A stretch of 64,000 bases of DNA from Spisula solida (lineage: Eukaryota; Mollusca; Bivalvia; Venerida; Mactridae). The stretch lies in the NCBI GenBank assembly GCA_947247005.1, contig OX365955.1:4412001-4476000 (forward strand), written 5' to 3'. Shown one piece after another: positions 23,903 to 35,100 of the stretch. The notes beneath the pieces were generated by a model that searched no databases, was not told the origin of the DNA, and saw nothing but the letters and a program-made list of their open reading frames with translations. A program made the position numbers and the translations under genes. The first letter of the stretch is position 1. Every line of letters begins with the position of its first letter.

Positions 23903-24710
23903 TCATACATGCTCTTCCATGGATAGTTTATACACATTTTTCTACTTATGTTAAGTTCTTGTGGAATTATAAATACTACTGGTTAGAAAACAGGGTCAGA
24001 AAATGCTATGTGGTTCATGACCCATGAACCTATGGTCGTCTCCTTCACAATCGATGCGTTACTAATGCAAGTGTGATATTTTACAAAACTTCCTGCAACA
24101 AACGCTAAATCTTTTAATTCCATCGAATCGTTCTGTCTGGCGTATAGCGGTATTTTGATAGATGCGTTTTCAATTGCCGTTTGATTTATGCCGATAAATA
24201 GTATATACACAAAGTGCCACAAACGTCAGAGGAACAAACCGGAACGTCAATTAGCATGTGCCCCTGCGTCATGATATGTGACGTGCTTATAGGTTCAAAT
24301 TTCAAACCTATCAGACACGAATATGATTTACAGGAAAAACATATTGCATTGATACACGCGGATTTGGTGAAACAGGACCACATGTGGGACCCTTGCTGTC
24401 GTCGTGTGTGAAGCTTTATACACGTATTTGCATTCAATCCGACTTCAAAAATCGCGATGGCAATAATTTGGCGGTGAGTGTTTACACAACACTGTTAACT
24501 AGGCTATCGAATGAAGAATTCATTCACTTTGAAACCAGAATGGCCATGATTGACCGATTCAGGTTTTTACATGTACATTCATTTTATATTTTGAATATAT
24601 ATTATCCCTATTGTTCTAGGTAGCTGGGTTCTAGGTTCGTCAGTTGTCAGGATAATGTAACACAGTAGTCTCCATATGACTGAATTAATGTTGCCAGTGA
24701 GACTTAACAC

Positions 24711-25454
24711 ATTATGTACAAAATGTACGTAGACGTATCCAAAATGCATGGGTCGCCATAGTTATCATTGTAATTGACATTCATGTTAAGCCCTTACTAA
24801 CCACGCGATATTTACGCCTCCCCGCTTGTAGTTGAACATTATTGAATATTGACATTTGAATTCTATCTCTTTGTAATTTATTTTAGAACTGTAACGGTAA
24901 CATTATCTACGTCTTTCCGAACTTCGCTAAATAACAATATTTTTTTAACATAACGACTACAAGGCCAGAGATTTACTGCATGCTCATTGACTTAATATAT
25001 ATTTGTCGAACCAAGTACAAGTTCAAGGGCCTCTGTGTGTCATTTGTCGATAAAGAGAGGTGTCGTTCCTAGGAGGGGAATTTAACATCATCATTGCAGG
25101 GGTGGAATTTTGAATGTCGTTAAAATGAGAGAGTTTCTTGGGAGAGGTGACAGGTATCGAGGCGGAATACTGTTTAAAGCAGGGTAGACCCGTATACTAT
25201 CTAGAGTCATTATACGATGCCATATCAATATACAACGTAATTTCCACAACCACACTGGACCAACTGGCACCCGATGCACTGAGCCATAGCAGGATTATTG
25301 TAACGACCTTGATTTTTTTTATTTTTGTTAATTAGTGTCCAACTGGTCAACAGTATTTTAGTCACAAATATGAGGCCAATTTAATATATAATCAAATTAC
25401 TATGTATACGGTGTCTTTAGTGTCTTCACTTAAGTGTTAATGTCTGTTAACTGA
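24711..25454. other. Mixed repeat fragments, no gene
   Basis: 25360-25405 (ATGAGGCCAATTTAATATAT) is the reverse complement of a family A segment near 9323-9350. The rest holds no recognised feature; short open frames at 25091-25335 overlap on both strands and have no support. Confidence 0.45.
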
Positions 25455-26172
25455 AACTGTAATCTTTGAAAAACCAAATCTAGCAAACTAATATGTTCCA
25501 TAAGTGTTCACCTCGGTCATTGACTTACATTCGCTGTCAAATGACCCATTCTTACAGATATACGCGCATGACTCATTTGCATGTTCGAATGATTCCGCTT
25601 ATATTCGGTGAAGCTCGATCTTAGTGATGTGTTTCTACTCGTGTTCGGTGAAGCTCGTTTATGGTGATTTGTGATGAAATTCCGAGTTTGACAAATCATG
25701 TCTAGTGGTAATATCCGAGTGTGTTTGTAATGTATTTAAATCTATTTTATATAATTTTATTCTATCATGACAATAAGTGAAACGATTTCAATATATTAGA
25801 ATAAAGACATACGTAGGAAGAGTATTATGGTAAAATGCTGGTGTATAAGATCGGGGGTTAAATGCGAACAATAGCTATATACGTAAAATAACTCGTACAT
25901 TTGGTGTATGTATTGATACTCATATAGTGCCCAACAAAAATGTGGCAACTTGTTTAAACTATATCGGTTTATCAGACAGTCATAATTATACTAATTGTGA
26001 AACTAAAATTGTTTAAGTTGTTAAAGAAGATAGAAGTAGTAATGAAAATCAAAATAACCATGTGATGCAACGTGCTGGTTTATTTCATACATTTACGACG
26101 AAGTTGCCCTTCAAGCCGGACAATGAAAAACTTCGCATCTAGGGATTTGTTTATACTCAATAAACTAGAAAT

Positions 26173-26317
26173 ATAGGATCCGTCACGAGTTATCTTTGGA
26201 GATCAACATTTCTTATACGAGTCTAGAAACCAAGGTTATAATATACCTGAAAACCCTTCCGTCTTCTAGACTCGTTTTAGAAATGGTGATTTCCAAAGAT
26301 AACTCGTGACGGATCAT
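26173..26317. repeat. Conserved long hairpin, copy P4
   Basis: Best-paired copy by eye: left arm ATAGGATCCGTCACGAG then TTATCTTTGGAGATCAACAT, right arm the reverse complement ATGGTGATTTCCAAAGATAA then CTCGTGACGGATCATAT. The loop is slightly shorter than in the other copies. Confidence 0.85.
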
Positions 26318-27100
26318 ATACATGTATTTGTCTTCACAACCATGATTTCTTTAATTTTGTATAATAAAGTATTAGCAGTGACCTTAATGGGGGAATAACG
26401 AATGTATTACTTGTTTTGGTGAGAAGAGTCATATTGGTTATGTCTTGCTGTCTCTAAGGACGGGGAGATTATTTACATAACTGTAGTGACCAATAATCTA
26501 TGGCACGTCTATGGTGACCCAAGTTCATTATATGCTCCAGTATTGATATTTTTGATATGTTAGGTAAAAAGGACAGGAAAAATCGACATCACAACTTATT
26601 TATGGGCCATTGCCGCATTGAGTTCGTTGATTACTAGACGTATCCGAGGTTACACATGGCAGTATGGTTTATTTCATTTTGAGCATTCGGGCAACCACTT
26701 TTGGGTGCAGGCGAAGGGTTAATGTCTCGAATCCGAGTAGATGTACTTACTTGTTGAGCCGCCAGCAAATCAAACAATGGTTATGATGTATACCTGCCTC
26801 TAACGGCATTACAATCTAGAATTTGGGAAGTAAGCGTACTCAGAAAATATGTGTCCCAAAAGCCAGACCGAAACGTTTTTTCAAGTAGAGTTGGCAATAT
26901 AATAAATATAACAAATTATGTAAATAGTAACTAAACTATAATAAACCGTGTTTTACTTGTAGAAACATCAATTTGATGACATAGGTAAATTTGTTTTAAG
27001 AAAATCACATGACAGGGTATACTTCAATAAATGCCTATCTTTTTACTGTTCAACGTAAAAGTCATGAATCAGTCGTAACGTAACTTATAAGTTGGTGTAA

Positions 27101-27674
27101 CACGGTGTATAACCATATCGGTACCCTCTCGGTCCAAAATGATATATCGGTACCCTCTCGGTGCTGGCACGGGTATCTCTCGGTGCAAAACAATGAGAAC
27201 AGAGAGGGAACCGGTGCTGCATCTAAACCGAAAGTAGGGTGTTTTTAAAGAAATTTGATGGAAGTTACCTAATAAAAAGCTTTCAGTGGCAAGATATGAT
27301 CAACGGCTTAACGTCTGAGGTTCTAGAATTTTGCTATATTGACGAAAGGTCGCATTTAAGCTTCATAAACATGGCTCGATGTTCATTCGAACAAGTACCC
27401 CGGTCAACATTCCAGCCACGTCTGAACATGTGACAACTTATAGAACAAATTGAACAATGGCAATACAATGGTTAATCATCGGGGGGTTCCGTGGGCTATC
27501 GATTGTTATACATAAACACGTATATTTGAACAAAAACATGATTTTCTTACCTCTCCTGCCGATCATCGTCCTTTAATTTTATTTCTTTGCACCGAGAGAG
27601 ACCGGTGCCAGCACCGAGAGGGTACCGATGTATCATTTTGCACTAAGAGGGTACCGATATGGTTATACACCGTG
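27101..27674. mobile_element. Foldback DNA element with nested terminal repeats
   Basis: TGTAA at 27096-27100 and 27675-27679 flank 574 bp with inverted ends CACGGTGTATAACCATAT. Inside each end, CGGTACCCTCTCGGT-like words occur two or three times (27119, 27148, 27170; inverted near 27595, 27616, 27643). Family A copies without the insert read TTGGTGTGAGGTGT (1338, 5838). A 5 bp duplication and the CACGG end fit some hAT elements, but the class is uncertain. A 64-codon frame at 27239-27433 is unrecognised. Confidence 0.75.
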
Positions 27675-29104
27675 TGTAAGGTGTTGTACGAGGTGGGTGC
27701 CTGTTTTCAGACTTACCTAAAATACTCACTATGGTGTTGGTATTATCAAATTGAATAATATTTCGGGGGCTTGTTAGCCCTTCATTTACTGCACAGAACA
27801 TACCCACATTGATCACAGGGTATGAAATAAAAAATGTTACATCAGTATTGTCCGAGGAGTCCCATTTAGAAATGACCACGTATTACTATTTTAAAATCGA
27901 TTATAAAATTCTCTTCAAAACTGGTATGCTTGCTAAAACAGCGTTGTCAAGCAAGACTTTTTAAAACGAGCACGGCTATACTGTAAAATATAGCTCAAAA
28001 AGGAGGGGGGCAAACACATGCAACACGTGACTTTCATCAGCCAACAAATACAATACAATGTAGTTTGTAGATTGACGTTACTTTTAATTTATCGATGCCT
28101 TGCTGACCTGGGGCCGTTTAACGTGAAAGATTGATAAAACTCATTTTACGGATATAACAAATGGGAAAAATGCCTTAAAGATCATTTATAATGATTTCTT
28201 CTGTCTTTCCTGAGTATGTAGTATTTGCTAGAAGGCAATTCCAGTAGAACATATGTTGAACTGTTGTGATGTCCACAAGTGTGCTCGGATGATTGAAGTG
28301 GGATTAGGTTATTTATAGACGAGACTCTGGACCATTCTCTAGATATGTAAAATACTAGTTTGGTATTTTGTGGTCTTATGTGGGTATTACCTCAAGATGG
28401 ATTCCTTGCGTTACACATTAATTGAATTACAAACAAGTTGTTCTTGTAGATCTATGAAACAATTGAATGTATTAAGTAAGACCATGTTTACATACAGGGG
28501 TATTCTTATACAAATTTCCCCACCATCTAGCTATTGGTGAATGGCAGGTTTTTATTCATCAAATAGACTGCCGGTGGTCACTCTGCATATGAGTGGATTA
28601 TCTTCCTTATTACCTACAGTTAAACATGTGCTGGTGATAACTCGTTTTCAGCAACCACCTGTCTTTAGCTGACAGTACTGTTAAATGCATACTCTAGATT
28701 TAAGATCCATTTATACTTAGCAACCCACATATTTGTTTTGGTGGTAACCTACTTTAAACACGCACACGTCTTTGACAGTCAGTAGCATTTTATCAATGAA
28801 ATAAAGCACCTGAACTAAGCAATTACCAGTTAATGTTTGTGGTCACCCGCTATCATCATCCACTTGTCTCTAACAGTCAATGTAATTAAATCCAAACTAA
28901 TATATATATAAATAACCTGCCCCTAGCATTCAAATGTCTGTCGCAGCCAGTATGATGCATTCTAGCTAAACATTTTTTTATAATACGAACATTAATATGC
29001 AATCACATGTGTTATTGGTAAGCCTGATTTTAGCACCTCGTTTTCTACTAAATGTATAGATCTGTACTAAGAATCGTGTACATTATTTAGCCACATGCAG
29101 TTCA

Positions 29105-29350
29105 AAACCCCCTCAGGTAAAAGACCATCTTAGAAAGAAATACCACATGGCTAAAATAACCATCTTAAAAGTAAAATCATCTCACTAAAAAGACCACCTA
29201 CAAAGTAATGCGACCTCACTCAAAGACCACTAAAACAAGTAAGACCACCTCACTATAAATACCATCTTACAAATAAGACCATCTCACTAAAAGACGACAC
29301 TAGCAAGTAAGACCACCTCACTGAAAAAAAACCTTAAAAGGGAAGGCCAC
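29105..29350 (+). repeat. Degenerate GACCAC-rich tandem array in copy A6
   Basis: AGTAAGACCACCTCACTAAA-like units, homologous to the arrays at 8755 and 20215. Confidence 0.65.
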
Positions 29351-29424
29351 ATTACTATTAAGACAGATACCGAGCGGTTTCTATTTCTTTATTTGCTTTT
29401 TGTTAATGTATCCTCATAAAACGG

Positions 29425-29600
29425 AGGTCCGTGAAGTTGGAAGTCAGTTGTTAGTTGTTCATTCAGAAGTTCATTCAAATTATAATATTTGAATAAACTT
29501 CTCACAGAATTTTGTTGAGAAGTTAATTCGAAATTTATTATTCGAATTAACTTGAATGAACTTCTGTGAGAAGTTAATTCAAATTCAACTTTACAGACCT
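29425..29600. mobile_element. Small hAT-like MITE
   Basis: Ends AGGTCCGTGAAGTTG and, on the minus strand, AGGTCTGTAAAGTTG form a 15 bp inverted repeat with two mismatches. TAAAACGG (29417-29424) and TAAAAACGG (29601-29609) flank it, an 8 bp duplication with one extra A. Copy A2 has the uninterrupted TAAAAACGGACCGCC near 9149. The 176 bp interior is nearly all inverted repeat (GAAGTTCATTCAA and GAAGTTAATTCGAA words), so it can fold into a hairpin. Confidence 0.7.
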
Positions 29601-29884
29601 TAAAAACGGAACGCCTCCCTATTCAGGCCGAGTTACTGCAAAACACAAAAAGGTGGGTTTTTACTGAGGTTACACAATATCTTCGAGTCTATTTTTTTTA
29701 GGAAATTTTTGTGTGTATGGATCCTAGGTTTTTTAAGTGCAGACAGTTAAGATATCTTGTAATTTGATTATTTAAAATGGCCTCAGATTGCCTTATTAAT
29801 GCTTGAAATATTCTCTTAGAGAAATGACGATTTGAAAAAATGTGTTAATTAAAATTGTGTGCAACTCTTTCATGTCCTAATATC

Positions 29885-30310
29885 GACGTGTTGTTGGGTT
29901 TACGTTCTGTACAGTCAATATCAGGGAGGTTGCGAACTTAAACGTGTAAGGTTCTGTGCCACCAATGATATTGAGGTTGCGATCTAAACGTGTAACATTC
30001 TGTACCACCAATAATATGGAGGTTGCGACTTTAACGTGTGACGTACTGTACAGCCAAAAATATTGAGGTTGCGAACTTAAACGTGTAACGTTCTGTACCA
30101 TTAATAATATAAAGGTTGCGAACTTAAACGAGGAACGTTATGTACAGCCAATAATAGAGAGGTTGCGAACTTAAACGTGTAACGTACTGTACCGCCGATA
30201 ATAGGGAGGTTGCAAACTTAAACATGTAACGTTCTGTACCACCAATAATAGGGAGGTTGCGAACTGTAACGTATAACGTTCTGTACAACCAATAATAGGG
30301 AGGTTGCGAA
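29885..30310 (+). repeat. 47 bp minisatellite (about 9 units)
   Basis: Unit resembles GGAGGTTGCGAACTTAAACG then TGTAACGTTCTGTACCACCA and ATAATA. Copy A2 has only about two units at the same place (9440-9535), so the array expanded in this copy. Confidence 0.8.
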
Positions 30311-30690
30311 CTAGAACGTGTACGTGGATATATACGTGTAGACTACTGAGTATTTCGTCATCAAGATGGGTGTAGTTTCGACAGGTAAAGAACGTGTGTC
30401 AGACGGAAATTAGACTGTTAGGGATTGTTTATTACGTCATACAGATATGCGCAATGGAACTTGAAGTTTAATCGCTCATGGACTCGTCAAATTTTAATTA
30501 CAGTTATCACTTATATCGAGTCATGAAGAAATCATGCTTCAACATTAGTGTCACATGATTGTGCACGTACAAGTTTTATTTCGCAAGCGAATTATTTAAA
30601 TGGCAACTTGTACGTATACTAGTACATGAACAAATGGCTACACGTACAAGTATCCGTACAAAGTATACTTCGCAACCTCCCTATTAGTTC
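30311..30690. other. Segment bounded by inverted pieces of the 47 bp unit
   Basis: TAATAGGGAGGTTGCGA (about 30292-30308) is repeated inverted as TCGCAACCTCCCTATTA at 30670-30686. Between them are further short inverted words (ACTTGTACGT, ACGTACAAG). Could be an insertion or a rearrangement at the edge of the array. Confidence 0.45.
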
Positions 30691-30877
30691 GCAGTCATTT
30701 AATTCAGGAGCTCTCCTTATACTTTGATCGCCATGCAATAAAGTTATAACAATATGTTTTCTAGTTTAGTAAGTAAACCCTACCTAAGACGTTAGTCAAG
30801 GGTTATAGCAAATGTGATTGTTTAAAAAGCAGATGTAAGCTTAATTCGGTCGACCACTAACAAATGTTAGCAATATG

Positions 30878-30950
30878 CCTCAGCATGTACACGATCCCGC
30901 AACATCGCTCTCTCCAGAGACGGAACATCTAACCACTAGATTTCAGTTCC
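30878..30950 (-). mobile_element. tRNA-derived SINE head remnant, minus strand
   Basis: On the minus strand an A-box-like CTAGTGGTTAGATGTTCC is followed by GGAGAGAGCGATGTTGCGGG and a decayed B box (GGGATCG). A SINE relic is the best reading; the 71-codon plus-strand frame across it is not a gene. Confidence 0.4.
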
Positions 30951-31090
30951 ATGTCCTTTATTTGCTAAAACAATTAGCCAAGCGAAGAATTATTAGCTCT
31001 TCCTGTCGTGCAGTGCAACTCCTACAAACTTCAAGTACCAGACGAAACATTGAACTCGTGTTTGCGTTAAGATTTAATCCAGTTGTATGA

Positions 31091-32400
31091 AGGAATTGTC
31101 TGGAACCGACAATACTTGAGACAATGTAAAATGATCACACTATAATAAACAAGTTTTGGATAAAAAAAAACACCCATAGCGAGCCGATATAATTTAATAA
31201 TAACAAAATTCGAAAAACGTCAGCAGAAAATCATTTTTTATTATATTTCAATATCATCTATTCATACAAAAAATACGCTGTATGGCCCGAAGTGCCCATG
31301 TGTTTCTGTGCTGTTGATGCATTATTTATTAAAATTTAAAACACTATCGGATATAGATTAGTGGTACATAACGCACGTTACAGAGGCCTAAATCCTTCAT
31401 TTTGGATATATCCTATTCACAATTCGGTACGCGAATATTACTAATGGTGTATATGCACTATACTGTAAACCATTCTATCGGACTATCGACATAGCGACAC
31501 TGTGGATACCAAATATCCATGCTCGCGTACTGTTGCTAAGACGTTAACAGTGTTGTCAGACAACAATGTGTGAACATTCAATGAAAGAAGTGTGGTATTT
31601 ATTTGTGTTCATTTACGGTAAGCCCATTTTACTTGAAGTGTCGTTAAATAATTGTATTTTTGTTGCTGTAAAAAAAACATTCGGCGGTTTATTTAATGTA
31701 GTTTTTTTATTTTTATATCTTAATGCGAAAAACATTGTATGTTGCTCAGCGTACGAGATTAAATTTGTGTTTCGTTGTGTTATTTAAAGAATAACGATAT
31801 TTATCTTATACATACATATGCCTCTGATAAAATTTATAGTTTAACGGTCGAGTATAAATCAGTGATTCTTCGTTTCAAATTTTGCGTTTATTTAAATGGT
31901 GTTATTTCTGGTGTTCTTATAAATAATATACGATAGCTCATTTAGTACAAATAGATCTACTGCTAAGACATGTTCATTGTTACGTGTGAGTATAACACTG
32001 AGTGGTTCATACAATAAAGTAGTATATGCTGTGTTACTTAAATTAAGTTAAATCTTTAAAAATGCAGTGTTCTAATAAATAAAAATGATAGTCAATTAAT
32101 ACTAATGTACTAATTTTCTTCAGGCAAAAATGTTTGTATTACGGCCGAGTATAAATCATTGGTCCTTCATGTCACATAGTTTGTACTTAAATAATGTGGT
32201 TTCCGGTGTGTTGTATGTTATAAATAACGATAGTTTATAAATACAATTCTCATATTATTCATAATTTATTAACCTAGTTGTTTAACGCGCCTTTATAAAT
32301 CTAGGATTTATTTTTGAATTGTTCATAACAATACGTGACAACTATTAAACTGTATAAATTTTGTATTGTCTCTCAATAGGAAAGAATATTATAGAATAAA
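31091..32400. other. AT-rich region with a diverged tandem duplication
   Basis: 31848-31935 (GAGTATAAATCAGTGATTCT) and 32147-32235 (GAGTATAAATCATTGGTCCT) are diverged copies about 300 bp apart. A 73-codon frame at 31566-31787 is not recognised. Nothing else seen. Confidence 0.5.
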
Positions 32401-32411
32401 TAAATAGAATA

Positions 32412-32466
32412 AATAAATAACTCTGACTCTTCAATAACTATTCAATAAGAGTCAGAGTTATTTATT
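32412..32466. repeat. Perfect 20 bp inverted repeat with 15 bp loop
   Basis: AATAAATAACTCTGACTCTT (32412-32431) is exactly complementary to AAGAGTCAGAGTTATTTATT (32447-32466). It is not followed by a T run and no transcript boundary is evident. A tiny foldback element or replication-generated palindrome is possible. Confidence 0.8.
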
Positions 32467-32532
32467 AAACTTAACTCGCCGGAGATAACTTATCAATAAA
32501 TAAACATGCATAATATAAACACTGCGCGGTCA

Positions 32533-32705
32533 GCTGACCACGTGTTATCCGTGTAGATAACCACTTGTTATCAGTGTGTGTAGATAACCACTTGTTATCC
32601 GTGTGTGTAGATAACCACTTGTTATCAGTGTAGATAACCACTTGTTATCAGTGTAGATAACCACTTGTTATCAGTGTAGATAACCACTTGTTATCAGTGT
32701 AGATA
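32533..32705 (+). repeat. 23 bp minisatellite (about 7 units)
   Basis: Unit GATAACCACTTGTTATCAGT plus GTA, with early units slightly longer. Each unit contains GATAAC and GTTATC five bases apart, so each can form a small hairpin. Confidence 0.85.
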
Positions 32706-33085
32706 TTTTAAGAGTATATTATTTGAAATTAATATGCACAAGATTAAACCAAAAGTAACATTGAAAAGGCGTTTGATTTTCATTTTTATTTGTAAACAAA
32801 GGATAGTGTTATCATCAACGGACTATAAGAATGGGACTTATTGTATATTTTTAAATCTTAATTAAGTTTATTAATTGCACATTGAATTCTAAACATATCT
32901 ATTATGAGGATTCGTACCAAGAGTGAATGCATTTGTTATACAGGCGGGTTTAATTAAATACTTTTTAAAGCTATTCTATTTTGTGGTGTATGGAGTTTAA
33001 AACCGAAATAATGAAATTAAAATGTTATAGAGCGAAGTCAGAATGCTAGACACAAGCTTGAGCATTGTGTTAAATACTAAGACCA

Positions 33086-35100
33086 GCCAATATCATCATT
33101 TTGTGTTCTATAGCGTAGTGTATGAATGCCAATATCATCATTTTGTGTTCTATAGCGTAGTGTATGAATGCCAATATCAAGATTTTGTGTTCTATAGCGT
33201 AGTGTATGAATGCCAATATCATCATTTTGTGTTCTATAGCGTAGTGTATGAATGCCAATATCATCATTTTGTGTTCTATAGCGTAGTGTATGAATGCCAA
33301 TATCATCATTTTGTGTTCTATAGCGTAGTGTATGAATGCCAATATCATCATTTTGTGTTCTATAGCGTAGTGTATGAATGCCAATATCATCATTTTGTGT
33401 TCAAGAGTGGTGTATGAATGCCAATATCATCATTTTGTGTTCTAGAGTGGTGTATGAATGCCAATATCATCATTTTGTGTTCTATAGCGTAGTGTATGAA
33501 TGCCAATATCATCATTTTGTGTTCAAGAGTGGTGTATGAATGCCAATATCATCATTTTGTGTTCAAGAGTGGTGTATGAATGCCAATATCATCATTTTGT
33601 GTTCTATAGCGTAGTGTATGAATGCCAATATCATCATTTTGTGTTCAAGAGTGGTGTATGAATGCCAATATCAAGATTTTGTGTTCAAGAGTGGTGTATG
33701 AATGCCAATATCATCATTTTGTGTTCAAGAGTGGTGTATTAATGCCAATATCATCATTTTGTGTTCAAGAGTGGTGTATGAATGCCAATATCATCATTTT
33801 GTGTTCAAGAGTGGTGTATGAATGCCAATATCATCATTTTGTGTTCAAGAGTGGTGTATGAATGCCAATATCATCATTTTGTGTTCAAGAGTGGTGTATG
33901 AATGCCAATATCATCATTTTGTGTTCAAGAGTGGTGTATGAATGCCAATATCATCATTTTGTGTTCAAGAGTGGTGTATGAATGCCAATATCAAGATTTT
34001 GTGTTCAAGAGTGGTGTATGAATGCCAATATCAAGATTTTGTGTTCAAGAGTGGTGTATGAATGCCAATATCATCATTTTGTGTTCAAGAGTGGTGTATG
34101 AATGCCAATATCATCATTTTGTGTTCAAGAGTGGTGTATGAATGCCAATATCATCAGTTTGTGTTCAAGAGTGGTGTATGAATGCCAATATCATCATTTT
34201 GTGTTCAAGAGTGGTGTATGAATGCCAATATCATCATTTTGTGTTCAAGAGTGGTGTATGAATGCCAATATCATCATTTTGTGTTCTATAGCGTAGTGTA
34301 TGAATGCCAATATCATCATTTTGTGTTCAAGAGTGGTGTACGAATGCCAATATCATCATTTTGTGTTCTAGAGTGGTGTACGAATGCCAATATCATCATT
34401 TTGTGTTCAAGAGTGGTGTACGAATGCCAATATCATCATTTTGTGTTCTAGAGTGGTGTACGAATGCCAATATCATCATTTTGTGTTCTAGAGTGGTGTA
34501 CGAATGCCAATATCATCATTTTGTGTTCTAGAGTGGTGTACGAATGCCAATATCATCATTTTGTGTTCAAGAGTGGTGTACGAATGCCAATATCATCATT
34601 TTGTGTTCAAGAGTGGTGTACGAATGCCAATATCATCATTTTGTGTTCAAGAGTGGTGTACGAATGCCAATATCATCATTTTGTGTTCAAGAGTGGTGTA
34701 CGAATGCCAATATCATCATTTTGTGTTCAAGAGTGGTGTACGAATGCCAATATCATCATTTTGTGTTCTAGAGTGGTGTATGAATGCCAATATCATCATT
34801 TTGTGTTCTAGCGTGGTGTTTGAATTGCAATATCACCATTTTGTGTTCTAAAGTGGTGTATGAATGCCAATATCATCATTTTGTGTTCAAGAGTGGTGTA
34901 CGAATGCCAATATCATCATTTTGTGTTCTAGAGTGGTGTACGAATGCCAATATCATCATTTTGTGTTCTAGAGTGGTGTATGAATGCCAATATCATCATT
35001 TTGTGTTCTAGCGTGGTGTTTGAATTGCAATATCACCATTTTGTGTTCTAGAGTGGTGTATGAATGCCAATATTATCATTTTGTGTTCTAGAATGGTGTA
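33086..35100 (+). repeat. 40/42 bp minisatellite (about 50 units)
   Basis: Unit TATGAATGCCAATATCATCA then TTTTGTGTTC and either TATAGCGTAGTG (42 bp form) or AAGAGTGGTG / TAGAGTGGTG (40 bp form). The 42 bp form fills 33086-33372, where both strands stay open with a 14-residue period; the 40 bp form dominates afterwards. TGTACGAATG variants cluster at 34335-34760. A 5-unit, 200 bp higher-order duplication is marked by GCGTGGTGTTTGAATTGC at 34811 and 35011. The many overlapping open frames are artefacts of the repeat. Confidence 0.95.

Larger units (their letters stand above)
22500..24710 (-). repeat. Family B dispersed repeat, inverted copy
   Basis: Reverse complement of 2560-3960 in ordered blocks. 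Compared with the forward copy it contains an extra 33 bp array (22943-23110), whose flanks GTGATGTTTTTATGTTTTCT (22901) and GTGATGTTTTTACGTTTTCT (23181) duplicate each other, a degenerate ATTTCACGA-rich stretch (23570-23720) and a tRNA-like SINE head (23828-23902). Confidence 0.65.
25455..30310 (+). repeat. Family A repeat, copy A6 (most complete)
   Basis: Contains in order the upstream module, hairpin (26173-26317), GGCCATTGCCGCATTGAG empty site (26608-26625), TTGTTGAGCCGCCAG (26753-26767), the module matching A1 with a foldback insertion (27101-27674), the CACCTGAACTAAGCAATTACC seed (28808-28830, unexpanded), a GACCAC-rich array (29105-29350), a hAT-like MITE (29425-29600), and an expanded 47 bp array (29885-30310). 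Confidence 0.75.

Noticed and set aside
33043..35011. Many overlapping open frames with YECQYHHFVF-type repeats on both strands
   Set aside because: They follow exactly the 40/42 bp minisatellite, shift frame with unit length and lack any start context or flanking coding sequence.
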